Shown: one piece after another, positions 32,335 to 40,770 of the stretch
Numbering within the stretch: position 1 is the stretch's first letter
Layout: each line of letters begins with the position of its first letter
Assembly (NCBI GenBank): GCA_017510335.1
Contig: JAFWNM010000012.1
Location: 186,001-250,000, forward strand
Reading direction: 5' to 3'
DNA: 64,000 nucleotides
Origin: Paracoccaceae bacterium
GTDB lineage: Bacteria; Pseudomonadota; Alphaproteobacteria; Rhodobacterales; Rhodobacteraceae
Notes under the pieces: generated by a model
What the model saw: only the letters and a program-made list of their open reading frames with translations
Told to the model about the DNA's origin: nothing
Databases searched by the model: none
Position numbers and translations under genes: made by a program

Positions 32335-33729
32335 ATGGCCGACAGATCGTTTGACGTTGTCGTAATCGGTGCAGGGCCGGGGGGCTATGTTGCGGCCATT
32401 CGCGCAGCACAATTGGGCAAATCGGTGGCAATTGTCGAACGCGAGAATTTGGGCGGCATTTGCCTGAACTGGGGGTGCATTCCAACCAAGGCATTGTTGC
32501 GGTCTGCCGAAGTGTTCCACCTGATGCACCGCGCCAAGGAATTTGGACTGACCGCCGATAAAATCGGTTTCGACCTGGATGCGGTGGTCAAACGATCCCG
32601 CAAGGTGGCAGGGCAATTGTCAGGTGGGATTGGCCACCTGATGAAAAAGAACAAGATCACCGTCGTGATGGGTGATGCGACCATACCGGCAAAAGGCAAG
32701 GTCAGCGTGAAGACTGACAAGGGCACTGAAGACCTTCGTGCCGCGAATATCATCCTGGCAACTGGCGCGCGGGCGCGCGAATTGCCAGGGCTGGAAGCCG
32801 ATGGTGACCTTGTGTGGACCTACAGGCACGCCTTGCAGCCCAAGCGCATGCCAAAGAAACTGCTGGTAATCGGGTCAGGGGCCATCGGGATTGAATTCGC
32901 CAGTTTCTTCAACACGCTTGGCGCGGATGTCACTGTTGTAGAAGTGATGGAGCGTATTTTGCCTGTCGAGGATGCCGAAATCAGCGCCTTTGCGCAAAAG
33001 CAGTTCGAAAAGCAGGGCATGACCATCATGACCAAAGCCATGGTCAAGAAACTGGACCGCGCCAAAGGTAAGGTCACGGCCCATATCGAACGGGCCGGCA
33101 AAGTCGAGACGCAGGAGTTCGACACAGTGATTTCTGCTGTGGGAATAGTAGCCAATACCGAAGGGCTGGGGCTGGAAAAACTGGGCGCGAAGATTGACCG
33201 TTCGTTTGTGGTGACCGATGAATATTGCCGCACAGGTGTTGAGGGCCTGTATGTGATTGGTGATGCGACCAATGGGCCGTGGCTTGCGCATAAGGCCAGC
33301 CACGAAGGCGTGATGGTTGCCGAACTTATTGCGGGGGGCCATCCGCATGCTGTTGACCCGAGCAGTATTGCAGGTTGCACCTATTGCCACCCGCAAGTTG
33401 CATCAGTAGGCCTGACCGAGGCCAAGGCAAAAGAGCAGGGCCATGCAATCAAGGTCGGACGCTTCCCGTTTATCGGCAATGGCAAGGCAATTGCCCTGGG
33501 CGAGCAGGAAGGCATGATCAAGACCATATTCGACGCAAAAACCGGCGAGTTGCTGGGCGCGCATATGATCGGGGCCGAGGTGACCGAGCTGATTCAGGGC
33601 TATGTGATTGGCCGGACGCTGGAAACGACAGAAGAAGATTTGATGAACACAGTCTTCCCTCACCCGACGCTTAGCGAAATGCTGCATGAATCCGTGCTTG
33701 ACGCATATGGGCGCGCGCTGCATTTCTGA
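32335..33729 (+). CDS. lpdA: Dihydrolipoamide dehydrogenase
   Basis: Flavoprotein E3 subunit that reoxidises dihydrolipoamide in 2-oxoacid dehydrogenase complexes, 464 residues. FAD site VVVIGAGPGGYVAAIRAAQLG (about 7-27), redox disulfide in GGICLNWGCIPTKALL (about 41-56), NAD site LLVIGSGAIGIEFASFF, FAD site 2 GLYVIGDATNGPWLAHKASHEG, and the C-terminal catalytic His-Glu in FPHPTLSEMLHE. ATG follows GGAGG. No pyruvate or oxoglutarate dehydrogenase gene is adjacent, so this copy is transcribed alone. Confidence 0.94.
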   Translation: MADRSFDVVVIGAGPGGYVAAIRAAQLGKSVAIVERENLGGICLNWGCIPTKALLRSAEVFHLMHRAKEFGLTADKIGFDLDAVVKRSRKVAGQLSGGIGHLMKKNKITVVMGDATIPAKGKVSVKTDKGTEDLRAANIILATGARARELPGLEADGDLVWTYRHALQPKRMPKKLLVIGSGAIGIEFASFFNTLGADVTVVEVMERILPVEDAEISAFAQKQFEKQGMTIMTKAMVKKLDRAKGKVTAHIERAGKVETQEFDTVISAVGIVANTEGLGLEKLGAKIDRSFVVTDEYCRTGVEGLYVIGDATNGPWLAHKASHEGVMVAELIAGGHPHAVDPSSIAGCTYCHPQVASVGLTEAKAKEQGHAIKVGRFPFIGNGKAIALGEQEGMIKTIFDAKTGELLGAHMIGAEVTELIQGYVIGRTLETTEEDLMNTVFPHPTLSEMLHESVLDAYGRALHF

Positions 33730-33769
33730 CATTGCCAAAATGTGCGGCTGCGCCGCAAGCCTATATGTC

Positions 33770-33792
33770 ACGCCCTGCCTGCGGCAGGGCGT
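33770..33792 (+). terminator. Likely terminator after lpdA
   Basis: A perfect 10-base stem (ACGCCCTGCC at 33770-33779, GGCAGGGCGT at 33783-33792) with a 3-base loop lies 40 bases after the lpdA stop. The following T-rich stretch (TCCTGTTT) is interrupted, so termination may be partial. Confidence 0.65.
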
Positions 33793-33832
33793 TCCTGTTT
33801 GGCGCCCAAGCAAAGGGGAGTGATCAATTACG

Positions 33833-35011
33833 ATGCAGCGGTTTGACGTCATCATCCTTGGGGCAGGGGCTGCGGGGCTGTTTTGCGCCATAGAGGCGGG
33901 CCGGCGTGGGCGGCGTGTCGCGCTGATTGACCATGCCCGCGCACCAGGCGAGAAAATCCGTATTTCTGGGGGCGGGCGGTGCAATTTCACCAATCTTCAT
34001 ATCGGACCCGAGAAGTTCATGTCCCAAAACCCGCGCTTCGCGCTGTCCGCGTTACGCCGGTATACGCAGCATGATTTCGTTGAAAGGGTTCGCCGCGCGG
34101 GTATCGCGTATCACGAAAAGACCCTCGGACAGTTGTTTTGCGACGGATCTTCGCGCGAAATTGTGTCGATGTTGCTGGGCGATATCGCTCAGGCGGGTGT
34201 GCAACTGCATCTTGGCACCACAGTGGGCGGTGTTTCCCATGATGGCGGCAGTTTCATTGTTCAAACCAGTGCAGGCCAGTTTGATGCCACGCATCTTGTG
34301 GTTGCGACCGGGGGAAAATCCATACCCAAAATGGGTGCGACGGGGCTGGGCTATCAATTGGCAGAACAATTCGGGCACCATGTTGTCGAAACACGCCCGG
34401 CCCTGGTGCCGCTGGTGTTTTCCGCTGGGCAGCTGGAAGAGATGACGCCGCTTGCCGGGCTTTCGGTTCAGGCAGTTGTTTCCTGTGGCAAAGCCAAATT
34501 TCACGAAGGGCTGCTGTTCACACATCGGGGGCTGTCTGGCCCGTCTATCCTGCAAATTTCAAGCTATTGGCGCGAAGGGCAGGGGGTTGTTGTAAATCTT
34601 GCCCCAGAGGCTGATGCCTTGTCTTTGCTAGAGGAACAGAAGCACCGCAACGGGCGGCAGGCGGTGCACACTGCATTGAACAGGTTTCTGCCAGAGAAGC
34701 TGGCGCGGCAAGTGGCGCAGCGTGCGCAGCTTCAGGGGAATTTGGCAGATCAACCCAGGTTGGCGCTGGCGCGTGTGCACGAAGCTGTTCACGGGTGGCA
34801 TGTGATCCCAGTTGGCACCGAAGGCTACCGGACCGCTGAGGTTACACTGGGCGGAGTGGACACCAGGGAACTGGACGCGCGCACAATGGAATCGCGTTCC
34901 CAAAAGGGGCTGTTCTTCATTGGCGAGGTGGTTGATGTGACAGGCTGGCTGGGCGGGTATAATTTCCAATGGGCCTGGTCATCAGGCTGGGCTGCGGGTC
35001 AGGTGGCCTGA
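33833..35011 (+). CDS. BaiN/RdsA-type NAD(P)/FAD-dependent oxidoreductase (HI0933 family)
   Basis: A 392-residue flavoprotein of the HI0933-like family. FAD-binding N-terminus FDVIILGAGAAGLFCAIEAGRRGRRVALIDH (about 3-33), the family stretch KIRISGGGRCNFTN (about 42-55), LVVATGGKSIPKMGATGLGYQLAEQFGH, and C-terminal GLFFIGEVVDVTGWLGGYNFQWAWSSGWAAG. The physiological substrate is unknown. GGGGAG precedes ATG 33833. It ends convergent to the capsule export gene. Confidence 0.88.
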   Translation: MQRFDVIILGAGAAGLFCAIEAGRRGRRVALIDHARAPGEKIRISGGGRCNFTNLHIGPEKFMSQNPRFALSALRRYTQHDFVERVRRAGIAYHEKTLGQLFCDGSSREIVSMLLGDIAQAGVQLHLGTTVGGVSHDGGSFIVQTSAGQFDATHLVVATGGKSIPKMGATGLGYQLAEQFGHHVVETRPALVPLVFSAGQLEEMTPLAGLSVQAVVSCGKAKFHEGLLFTHRGLSGPSILQISSYWREGQGVVVNLAPEADALSLLEEQKHRNGRQAVHTALNRFLPEKLARQVAQRAQLQGNLADQPRLALARVHEAVHGWHVIPVGTEGYRTAEVTLGGVDTRELDARTMESRSQKGLFFIGEVVDVTGWLGGYNFQWAWSSGWAAGQVA

Positions 35012-35054
35012 TGACCACCCGACCACGCCAACCATACGCTGGCAGCGAAAAACC

Positions 35055-36869
35055 CTATCCCGACACTTGTTCGCGCAACACCGAAGCTGTCATCGACAAC
35101 AGCAAATACACACCAAGGAAGATCAGGAACGCCACGATCGAATTTTCCAGTTTGCGCGGATAAGTGGCTTCGTCCGGGGCTATGGGTTCGACTGAAAGCG
35201 CCAGATACCGCACTTGCCTGCTGACTTCCATTCGGGCGCTTTCAAGCTGTTGCATGGCTTGCGCGCGCATCATTTCGCGGGTCTGGACCTCTGCTTCGGC
35301 CATGATCAGTTCGCTTTGAATACGGGCAAGCGATGATCCCTGACTGGTGCCTTGGGTCATGGAATTGCGCAAAGTCTCGATTTCGGCGCGCAGGGCTTCT
35401 TCGCGGCGTTCCAGGGGTTGGACCCGTGCGGCGCTGGGGCGCGCGTTCGACATCATTTCCTGAAGGCTCAGGCGGGTCTGGGTCAGTTCGGTTTCAAGCG
35501 CCACAATACGCTGTGACAGCAAGGACAACTCCACCTCGCCCGAAATGATAGAGGAGCGTTCCTGCAACTCAACAGCGGCTTGCCGGGCCTCGACCAGGTT
35601 TTGTTGCGCTTCGTCCAGGCTTGCACGGGCTTCGCGCATCTGGCTGTCGCGCAAGCGCTGGGTCATCATGTCGACATGTTCTTCCGCATACCGGATCAAC
35701 GCCCGTGCAAAACGCTCGCTATCTGCGGGCGAGGCAGCGATCACTTCCATGCGCACCACGCCCTCGGTCGGGTCATAGCCGATCTGGACGTTGCGCTGAT
35801 ATAACTTATAGGCGGCTTCATCGGTAGAATCGTCTGACAGGCGGCGCAGGATATCTATTTGCGGGGTGCGGAAATGGTCCTTGAACCCTTCTTCGGCGTC
35901 CAGCCGCAGCATTGCACCGCGCGATTGCAAGAAGCTTTGCACTGATGTGGCTTCGTTCTGGCCGCCCATGCCCATGCCCGCCGCCGATGGAAGCACACCT
36001 GACAGCGCGCCCATACCAGACTGGCTGTCAGCCTGCTGGATGACAAATTCGCTTTGGGTTGCATACATGGGCGTCGCGATAACATAGAAATACCATGTCA
36101 CAATGAAGGTGGGCAACGTGACGAAGGCCAGCAGGCGTGCACCAAGCAAGGCCAGCCGTTTGCGACGGCGCTTGGTAATGTCGCGGCGCACTTTCGCAAG
36201 TTCGCGTTCGCGGTCTGCCGCAATTCGGGCCATGCGCGATTGTGCAACGTTCAGCGGGTCATCTGCGGGCGCAGGTGCAGTTTCGCCCCGCAACGCAATC
36301 TCTCGGGAAGGTGACTTTTCCCCGTCCCCCAACAAATCCAGCATTGTCGAGCGTGCGAAAGGGTCTATGCCGCGCTGGCGCAAGATAAGCACAGCTTCAT
36401 ACGCGGATGTGGCGCGAATGCCGTGTTTCTGGGCAACACGCATGGCCATGCGCAGCTGGCGCGCGGTCAATCCTTCGCTGCGGATTGCTTCAATCGTGAG
36501 GGCAACATTTGCAGCCCCTTCGACATCGGCGGAATGCTCGGCCACTTCAGCGGGCGGGGGCGTTTCTATGGAATCCGTATATTCGGGCTGCGGGGCGCCG
36601 GGGGCGGTTTGTGTTTGTCTTGCATCCGACGCGATGCCCGCTTGCCTGGCGTCCGCGCCTGAGGGGGGCGCAGGTGCGGGGTCAGTATGTGCCGGTGCGG
36701 CCCTTGGCCGCTTCTGAACGCTTATTGCCGCGACTGGTCGGGGTGAAGGGTGTGGATGCGACGGCGCGTCTGGATGTGGCGGCGCATCCGCGCCCGCAAC
36801 GGCCGACAGGGTCGCGGATTGCGCGGTTTTGCGCAGACGAAATCGCTGGGATTTAACTGGAGTAGTCAT
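35055..36869 (-). CDS. Capsule polysaccharide export protein, KpsE/Wzz-like
   Basis: A 604-residue inner-membrane, periplasm-spanning protein of the polysaccharide co-polymerase/export family. A long Pro/Ala-rich cytoplasmic region (about 20-125) precedes a small helical domain (LTIEAIRSEGLTARQLRMAMRVAQKHG), a membrane helix (LLAFVTLPTFIVTWYFYVIA), a periplasmic Wzz-like domain with a long coiled coil (DSQMREARASLDEAQQNLVEARQAAVELQ), and a C-terminal helix (NSIVAFLIFLGVYLLLSMTASVL). Its start overlaps the kpsT stop by 17 bases, so the two are one transcript. It would couple the ABC exporter to the periplasm. Confidence 0.85.
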   Translation of the reverse strand: MTTPVKSQRFRLRKTAQSATLSAVAGADAPPHPDAPSHPHPSPRPVAAISVQKRPRAAPAHTDPAPAPPSGADARQAGIASDARQTQTAPGAPQPEYTDSIETPPPAEVAEHSADVEGAANVALTIEAIRSEGLTARQLRMAMRVAQKHGIRATSAYEAVLILRQRGIDPFARSTMLDLLGDGEKSPSREIALRGETAPAPADDPLNVAQSRMARIAADRERELAKVRRDITKRRRKRLALLGARLLAFVTLPTFIVTWYFYVIATPMYATQSEFVIQQADSQSGMGALSGVLPSAAGMGMGGQNEATSVQSFLQSRGAMLRLDAEEGFKDHFRTPQIDILRRLSDDSTDEAAYKLYQRNVQIGYDPTEGVVRMEVIAASPADSERFARALIRYAEEHVDMMTQRLRDSQMREARASLDEAQQNLVEARQAAVELQERSSIISGEVELSLLSQRIVALETELTQTRLSLQEMMSNARPSAARVQPLERREEALRAEIETLRNSMTQGTSQGSSLARIQSELIMAEAEVQTREMMRAQAMQQLESARMEVSRQVRYLALSVEPIAPDEATYPRKLENSIVAFLIFLGVYLLLSMTASVLREQVSG

Positions 36870-37506
36870 ACAGTTCTTTCGCTTGTTCAAGCGTATCAAA
36901 AAAATACATCTTGCCATCCCGCAGCACGGCAGCAGAGCTGCAGAATTGTTGCAAGGTTTCTACCTGATGCGATACGATTACAAGACCGGATTGATCAAAC
37001 CGTTCCTGCATGACCGTGCCCGCGCGCTTGTTGAACGCGGTGTCCGTTGTCGATGGCATCCCCTCATCCACGAGATAGAGGTCGAAGTTCATTGCCAGCA
37101 TCAACGCAAGTGCCAGTCGCGCGCGCATGCCGGCACTGTATGTGCCAATTGGCATGTCAAAATATTCGCCGATGTCACACATCCAGCGGCAGAATGCTTC
37201 CACATAATCGGGGTCAAGGCTGTATAGGGTTGCAATATACCGGATGTTTTCGGTGGCCGTGTGTTTGGTGATCAGCCCGCCCATGAACCCCAGTGGGAAG
37301 GACACACTGCAATTGCGGTGAATCTTGCCACTGTCTGGTTTTTCCAGACCTGCCATCATGTTGATAACAGTGGTTTTTCCGGTTCCGTTCTGGGCCAGCA
37401 CGCCCAGTCGCATACCCGGTGTTATGGTAAAGCTGGCATCGGCCAGAATGACCTTGTGCTGTGTGCCTGTCCAGTAGGACTTGCTGACACTCTCGAAGCT
37501 TAACAT
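36853..37506 (-). CDS. kpsT: Capsule polysaccharide ABC transporter ATP-binding protein, KpsT-like
   Basis: ATPase of 217 residues from the ABC-2 polysaccharide exporter group. Walker A appears as LAQNGTGKTT (the first glycine of GxxGxGKT is Ala-Gln here, still with GKT), signature YSAGMRARLALALMLAM, Walker B LYLVDEG, and VSHQVETLQQF with the H-loop. The family short form without extra C-terminal domain matches KpsT. The partner permease KpsM is not adjacent. ATG 37506 (MLSFESVSKSYWTG) is preferred; a GTG 12 bases upstream is possible. Confidence 0.88.
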   Translation of the reverse strand: MLSFESVSKSYWTGTQHKVILADASFTITPGMRLGVLAQNGTGKTTVINMMAGLEKPDSGKIHRNCSVSFPLGFMGGLITKHTATENIRYIATLYSLDPDYVEAFCRWMCDIGEYFDMPIGTYSAGMRARLALALMLAMNFDLYLVDEGMPSTTDTAFNKRAGTVMQERFDQSGLVIVSHQVETLQQFCSSAAVLRDGKMYFFDTLEQAKELYDYSS

Positions 37507-37729
37507 ACCTGTATACACCTGGAACTTATAGAGAACGGATACAAACGCGGTCTGGTCGTGCGATGTTACGACTTAAGGGTATGTAGTGTGATAATGCGGC
37601 GAAAATATGGGTAACACGTGCAACAAACAAGGGCTTCACGTTGATTTTAATGCTGGACGGGACCGACGCAAACACGCATCAGTCCCGGCTGTTTATGCAA
37701 GTTTCAGCCACGCATGGTCAAAGCGGCTG

Positions 37730-38299
37730 TCAACGCCCCCAGGTGCGGTTTGCGCCGCAATCGAAATGCACGAAATTGGACCCGGAATAGCGCCCGACAC
37801 CGCCAGCACGGCAGGCTTCTGCAGCTTGCGCAATCTGCGAAACGGACCGTGATTGTAGCCGGACGTCAGCGGCCTGGCCTTTCAAATGCAACGAGTTTTG
37901 CGCCACATTGCGCGAACGCGCCCGCAACATCGCGTTGGTTTGCGGCGAACGATACCCCGACAGAAGCATGTAAGGTTCGTTCGCGCCCAGCAAGTTATGC
38001 GCAGCGGCCAGAAAGTCGACAGTGCGCGTGTCAATCCCGTGCACGGCGTTATTACGCCAGTCGCGGAAGAAATGGTTAATCTCGGTCAGGGATTCTGGAA
38101 TATACGTTCCATCGATCCAGTAGATCAGATTGATGCGTTCGCCCGTGCGGCCGGAATAAAACTGTAGCTTCCGGATGTCGCCAGCACCGCGTGCATAGGC
38201 CGTCACACCGGGAAAGAACGGGGCAGCGGTAATGGCCGTGGCTGCAAATGCCCCAAGAATTGATCGACGGGTAACCCTGCTGGATTTGTTTTCACACAT
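37730..38299 (-). CDS. DUF882 / MepK-like peptidoglycan endopeptidase, Tat-exported
   Basis: A 189-residue protein of the M15/DUF882 (YcbK, now MepK) family. The N-terminus MCENKSSRVTRRSILGAFAATAITAAPFFPG has the twin-arginine pattern (TRRSILG). The putative zinc ligands are in SGYRSPQTNAML, SLHLKGQAADVRL and FVHFDCG (His, Asp, His). E. coli MepK cuts the 3-3 cross-links made by LdtD (YcbB), and the YcbB-like gene lies divergently next door, so the same pairing is likely. An upstream in-frame ATG at 38335 is possible but would put extra residues before the Tat motif. Confidence 0.87.
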   Translation of the reverse strand: MCENKSSRVTRRSILGAFAATAITAAPFFPGVTAYARGAGDIRKLQFYSGRTGERINLIYWIDGTYIPESLTEINHFFRDWRNNAVHGIDTRTVDFLAAAHNLLGANEPYMLLSGYRSPQTNAMLRARSRNVAQNSLHLKGQAADVRLQSRSVSQIAQAAEACRAGGVGRYSGSNFVHFDCGANRTWGR

Positions 38300-38735
38300 C
38301 TGAACGGCTGTCCCTTTTCCTGTCCTGACGGTCATTTTTTTATATGGCAATGGTCCCCATGACGGGCGCGACATTGATATTTTTATATCTGTGTCACGCA
38401 TGCCATGCACCGCCGTTGGCAGGTTTGTTACATATTTGCGCAGGCAACCCAAGAAAAGATCGGCGCATGGTTCCACCTTGTGGCGCAACTAAGCGGAAAA
38501 TTGCCCACTGCCAGGGCGTGTCCAATGGAACAGGACTATGATCTGGCGACATTCTTATCGCGCATTGGGAACGTGTCATGCTGGCATCATTATCGGAAAT
38601 TGCTGAAAGAAACCTTAAAGCAACACTCGACATGCGCGGGTGGCTTCCTCTCAGGCTTGTGAGTGGACGTGATCGGCGGTATTTTGCCAAGCTTGTGATC
38701 ACTGCTTTTTGATTCCCCCCCGCAGGAGGTGCGTT
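38300..38735. other. Divergent intergenic region between mepK-like and ldtD-like genes
   Basis: A 436-base gap. An 85-codon open frame (38405-38662) has no recognisable features. AT-rich patches near 38335-38395 could hold promoters for the minus-strand gene. The clear signal is the AGGAGG ribosome site at 38724-38729, which fixes the start of the plus-strand gene. I see no RNA gene or repeat. Confidence 0.5.
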
Positions 38736-40343
38736 TTGTTGTTTAGGAATGTCGTTTCGAAGATCAATTCCGGCGTTATTGTGTTCGGCCTTGTGTGTGT
38801 GTTGGGGACGGGTGGTGTATTGCCTGCCCATGCGCAACAGTTTCCGGCGTTTCGTCAGGCATTGGCTGAAGGCGCATCCTTCGACAGCGGCGTGTCGGCA
38901 TTCTACCGCGACCGCGACTTTGCCCCCCTGTGGACAGGGGCGGAGCATGCCAGCCGGCGCGCGGCCCTTGTGAACGCCCTGTCGCGTGCCGCAGATCACG
39001 GGTTGCCCGCCGCGCGGTATGACCTTGACGGGCTGCTGGCCGCATTTGAAGCTGTTGAAAGCGAGCGCGACCGCGCGCTTCTGGAAGCGCGGATTACCCG
39101 TGTGTTTCTAAGCTTCGCCACCGACCTGACCAGTGGCGTGCTGGACCCGCGCCGGATTGACCGCAACATTGTGCGCGAATTGCCGCGCCCTGATCCCGAA
39201 ACCCTGCTGCGCGCGTTCGAACAGGCGCAGCCCGCAGCGTTCATGCGCAATCTGGCACCGAGTGCGCCGGAATATGCGCGGCTATTCCGCGCAAAGCAGC
39301 AGCTGGAATACACCATTCGCAACGGGGGGTGGGGGCCGCGCGTTCCTGACGTGCGTTTCACGCCCGGCACATCCAGCGAAGCGGTGATTGCGTTGCGCAA
39401 CAGACTGATAGCCATGGGCTATCTGGGGCGTTCCGCGTCGGCCAGCTATGATGCGGCCTTGCAAACTGCAGTGCTGAATTTTCAGGTGAACCACGGTATC
39501 GAAGCCGACGGAATTGCAGGCACGGCCACGATTCGCGCGCTGAATGTCAGCGCGCAGGACCGTCTGGAGTCAGTGCTTGTCGCCATGGAGCGGGAGCGCT
39601 GGTTGAACATTCCGCGCGGTGACCGGCATATTTGGGTCAACCTTACCGATTTCAACGCCCAGATCGTGGATTTCGATCAGGTCACATTCGAGACACGCGC
39701 TGTTGTGGGGGCGCAGGCAAGCGACCGGCAGACGCCGGAGTTTTCACACCGCATGACCTATCTGGAAATCAACCCGGACTGGACGTTGCCGCGTTCGATC
39801 CTTGCGCGGTCCTATTGGGGGGCATTGGCGTCTGGCGGGGCGCGGCATCTGGAAGTTGTTGATGCACAGGGTCGGGTTGTGCCACGGTCCGCGATCAATT
39901 TTGCGCGCTACACGCCTGCGAATTTCCCCTTCAATGTGCGCCAACCCCCGGGGCCGACGAATGCACTTGGCGAAGTGAAGTTCATGTTCCCGAATCCTTA
40001 TGCAATTTATTTACATGACACGCCCGAACGCCACCTGTTTAACACCACAGTGCGCACGCATTCATCGGGCTGCGTCCGGCTGAATGACCCCAGAGATTTT
40101 GCCTATGAACTGCTTTCGCGCCAGAGTGATGACCCGCAGGCGCTGTATCATTCCGTGCTGAACACACGTCAACAGACGCGGGTTTTCCTGGATGACCCTG
40201 TGCAAATCCATCTGGTTTACCGCACTGCGTTTACCAATGCGCGGGGGGATCTGAACTTCCGCGAGGACATGTATGGGCGTGATGCCCGCATTCATGAGGC
40301 CCTGAAAAACGCAGGGGCGGTAACTGGCGGTATCCCGAGTTGA
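38736..40343 (+). CDS. L,D-transpeptidase, YcbB/LdtD-like
   Basis: Periplasmic enzyme of about 535 residues that would make 3-3 peptidoglycan cross-links. A signal peptide (NSGVIVFGLVCVLGTGGVLPAHAQ) is followed by a scaffold domain, a peptidoglycan-binding helical domain (SSEAVIALRNRLIAMGYLG...LQTAVLNFQVNHGIEADGIAGTATIRALN) and a YkuD catalytic domain with His and Cys446 in RTHSSGCVRLNDPRDFAYEL. There is no ATG near the strong AGGAGG (38724-38729); TTG 38736 or 38739 is the probable start. It diverges from the MepK-like gene that would cut its product. Confidence 0.88.
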   Translation: MLFRNVVSKINSGVIVFGLVCVLGTGGVLPAHAQQFPAFRQALAEGASFDSGVSAFYRDRDFAPLWTGAEHASRRAALVNALSRAADHGLPAARYDLDGLLAAFEAVESERDRALLEARITRVFLSFATDLTSGVLDPRRIDRNIVRELPRPDPETLLRAFEQAQPAAFMRNLAPSAPEYARLFRAKQQLEYTIRNGGWGPRVPDVRFTPGTSSEAVIALRNRLIAMGYLGRSASASYDAALQTAVLNFQVNHGIEADGIAGTATIRALNVSAQDRLESVLVAMERERWLNIPRGDRHIWVNLTDFNAQIVDFDQVTFETRAVVGAQASDRQTPEFSHRMTYLEINPDWTLPRSILARSYWGALASGGARHLEVVDAQGRVVPRSAINFARYTPANFPFNVRQPPGPTNALGEVKFMFPNPYAIYLHDTPERHLFNTTVRTHSSGCVRLNDPRDFAYELLSRQSDDPQALYHSVLNTRQQTRVFLDDPVQIHLVYRTAFTNARGDLNFREDMYGRDARIHEALKNAGAVTGGIPS

Positions 40344-40482
40344 CATCGCGCGCGCCGGGTCAGCCCCGGCGCGGTCTGATCGCTGGCATACGACCCACAG
40401 CGATTTGAGTTGCCCTCTGTTGCGAAGCTGTTACATTCTGGGACGATATGGAACGCACCTGCCACGATACGGAGTGTTCCCG

Positions 40483-40770
40483 ATGGGACTGGAATACATG
40501 CAGACTACGACTGACACCGCCCTGCGCGTGATTGATATCATCGCACAACAAGCGATGCTCGACACATCCGAGGTGGGCATGGATATGGCCATGAGTGACC
40601 TTGGGCTTGATAGTCTTGGTCTTGTCGAGTGTATCTTCGGGATAGAGGAAGCATTCGACATATCCGTTCCGTTCAACGCCAACGCGCCCGATCAAGCCGA
40701 GTTCGATATTTCTACAGTTGGTGCGATCATTTCGGAAGTCGAGAAGCTGATCGCCAGAAAAGCTGCATGA
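40483..40770 (+). CDS. Acyl carrier protein, specialised
   Basis: A 95-residue acyl carrier protein. The phosphopantetheine attachment serine is Ser44 in MSDLGLDSLGLVECIFGIEEAFDISVPF. It is not the housekeeping AcpP (its sequence around the serine and its C-terminus ISTVGAIISEVEKLIARKAA differ from the usual form). ATG 40483 with GGAG 8 bases upstream is chosen; ATG 40498 is possible. The stop overlaps the ketoacyl synthase start (ATGA), so the pair is coupled and probably forms a dedicated acyl-chain module. Confidence 0.88.
   Translation: MGLEYMQTTTDTALRVIDIIAQQAMLDTSEVGMDMAMSDLGLDSLGLVECIFGIEEAFDISVPFNANAPDQAEFDISTVGAIISEVEKLIARKAA

Noticed and set aside
38405-38662. 85-codon frame in the gap before the L,D-transpeptidase gene
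   Set aside because: No ribosome site, no recognisable motif and amino-acid makeup like non-coding sequence; kept only as part of the intergenic region.
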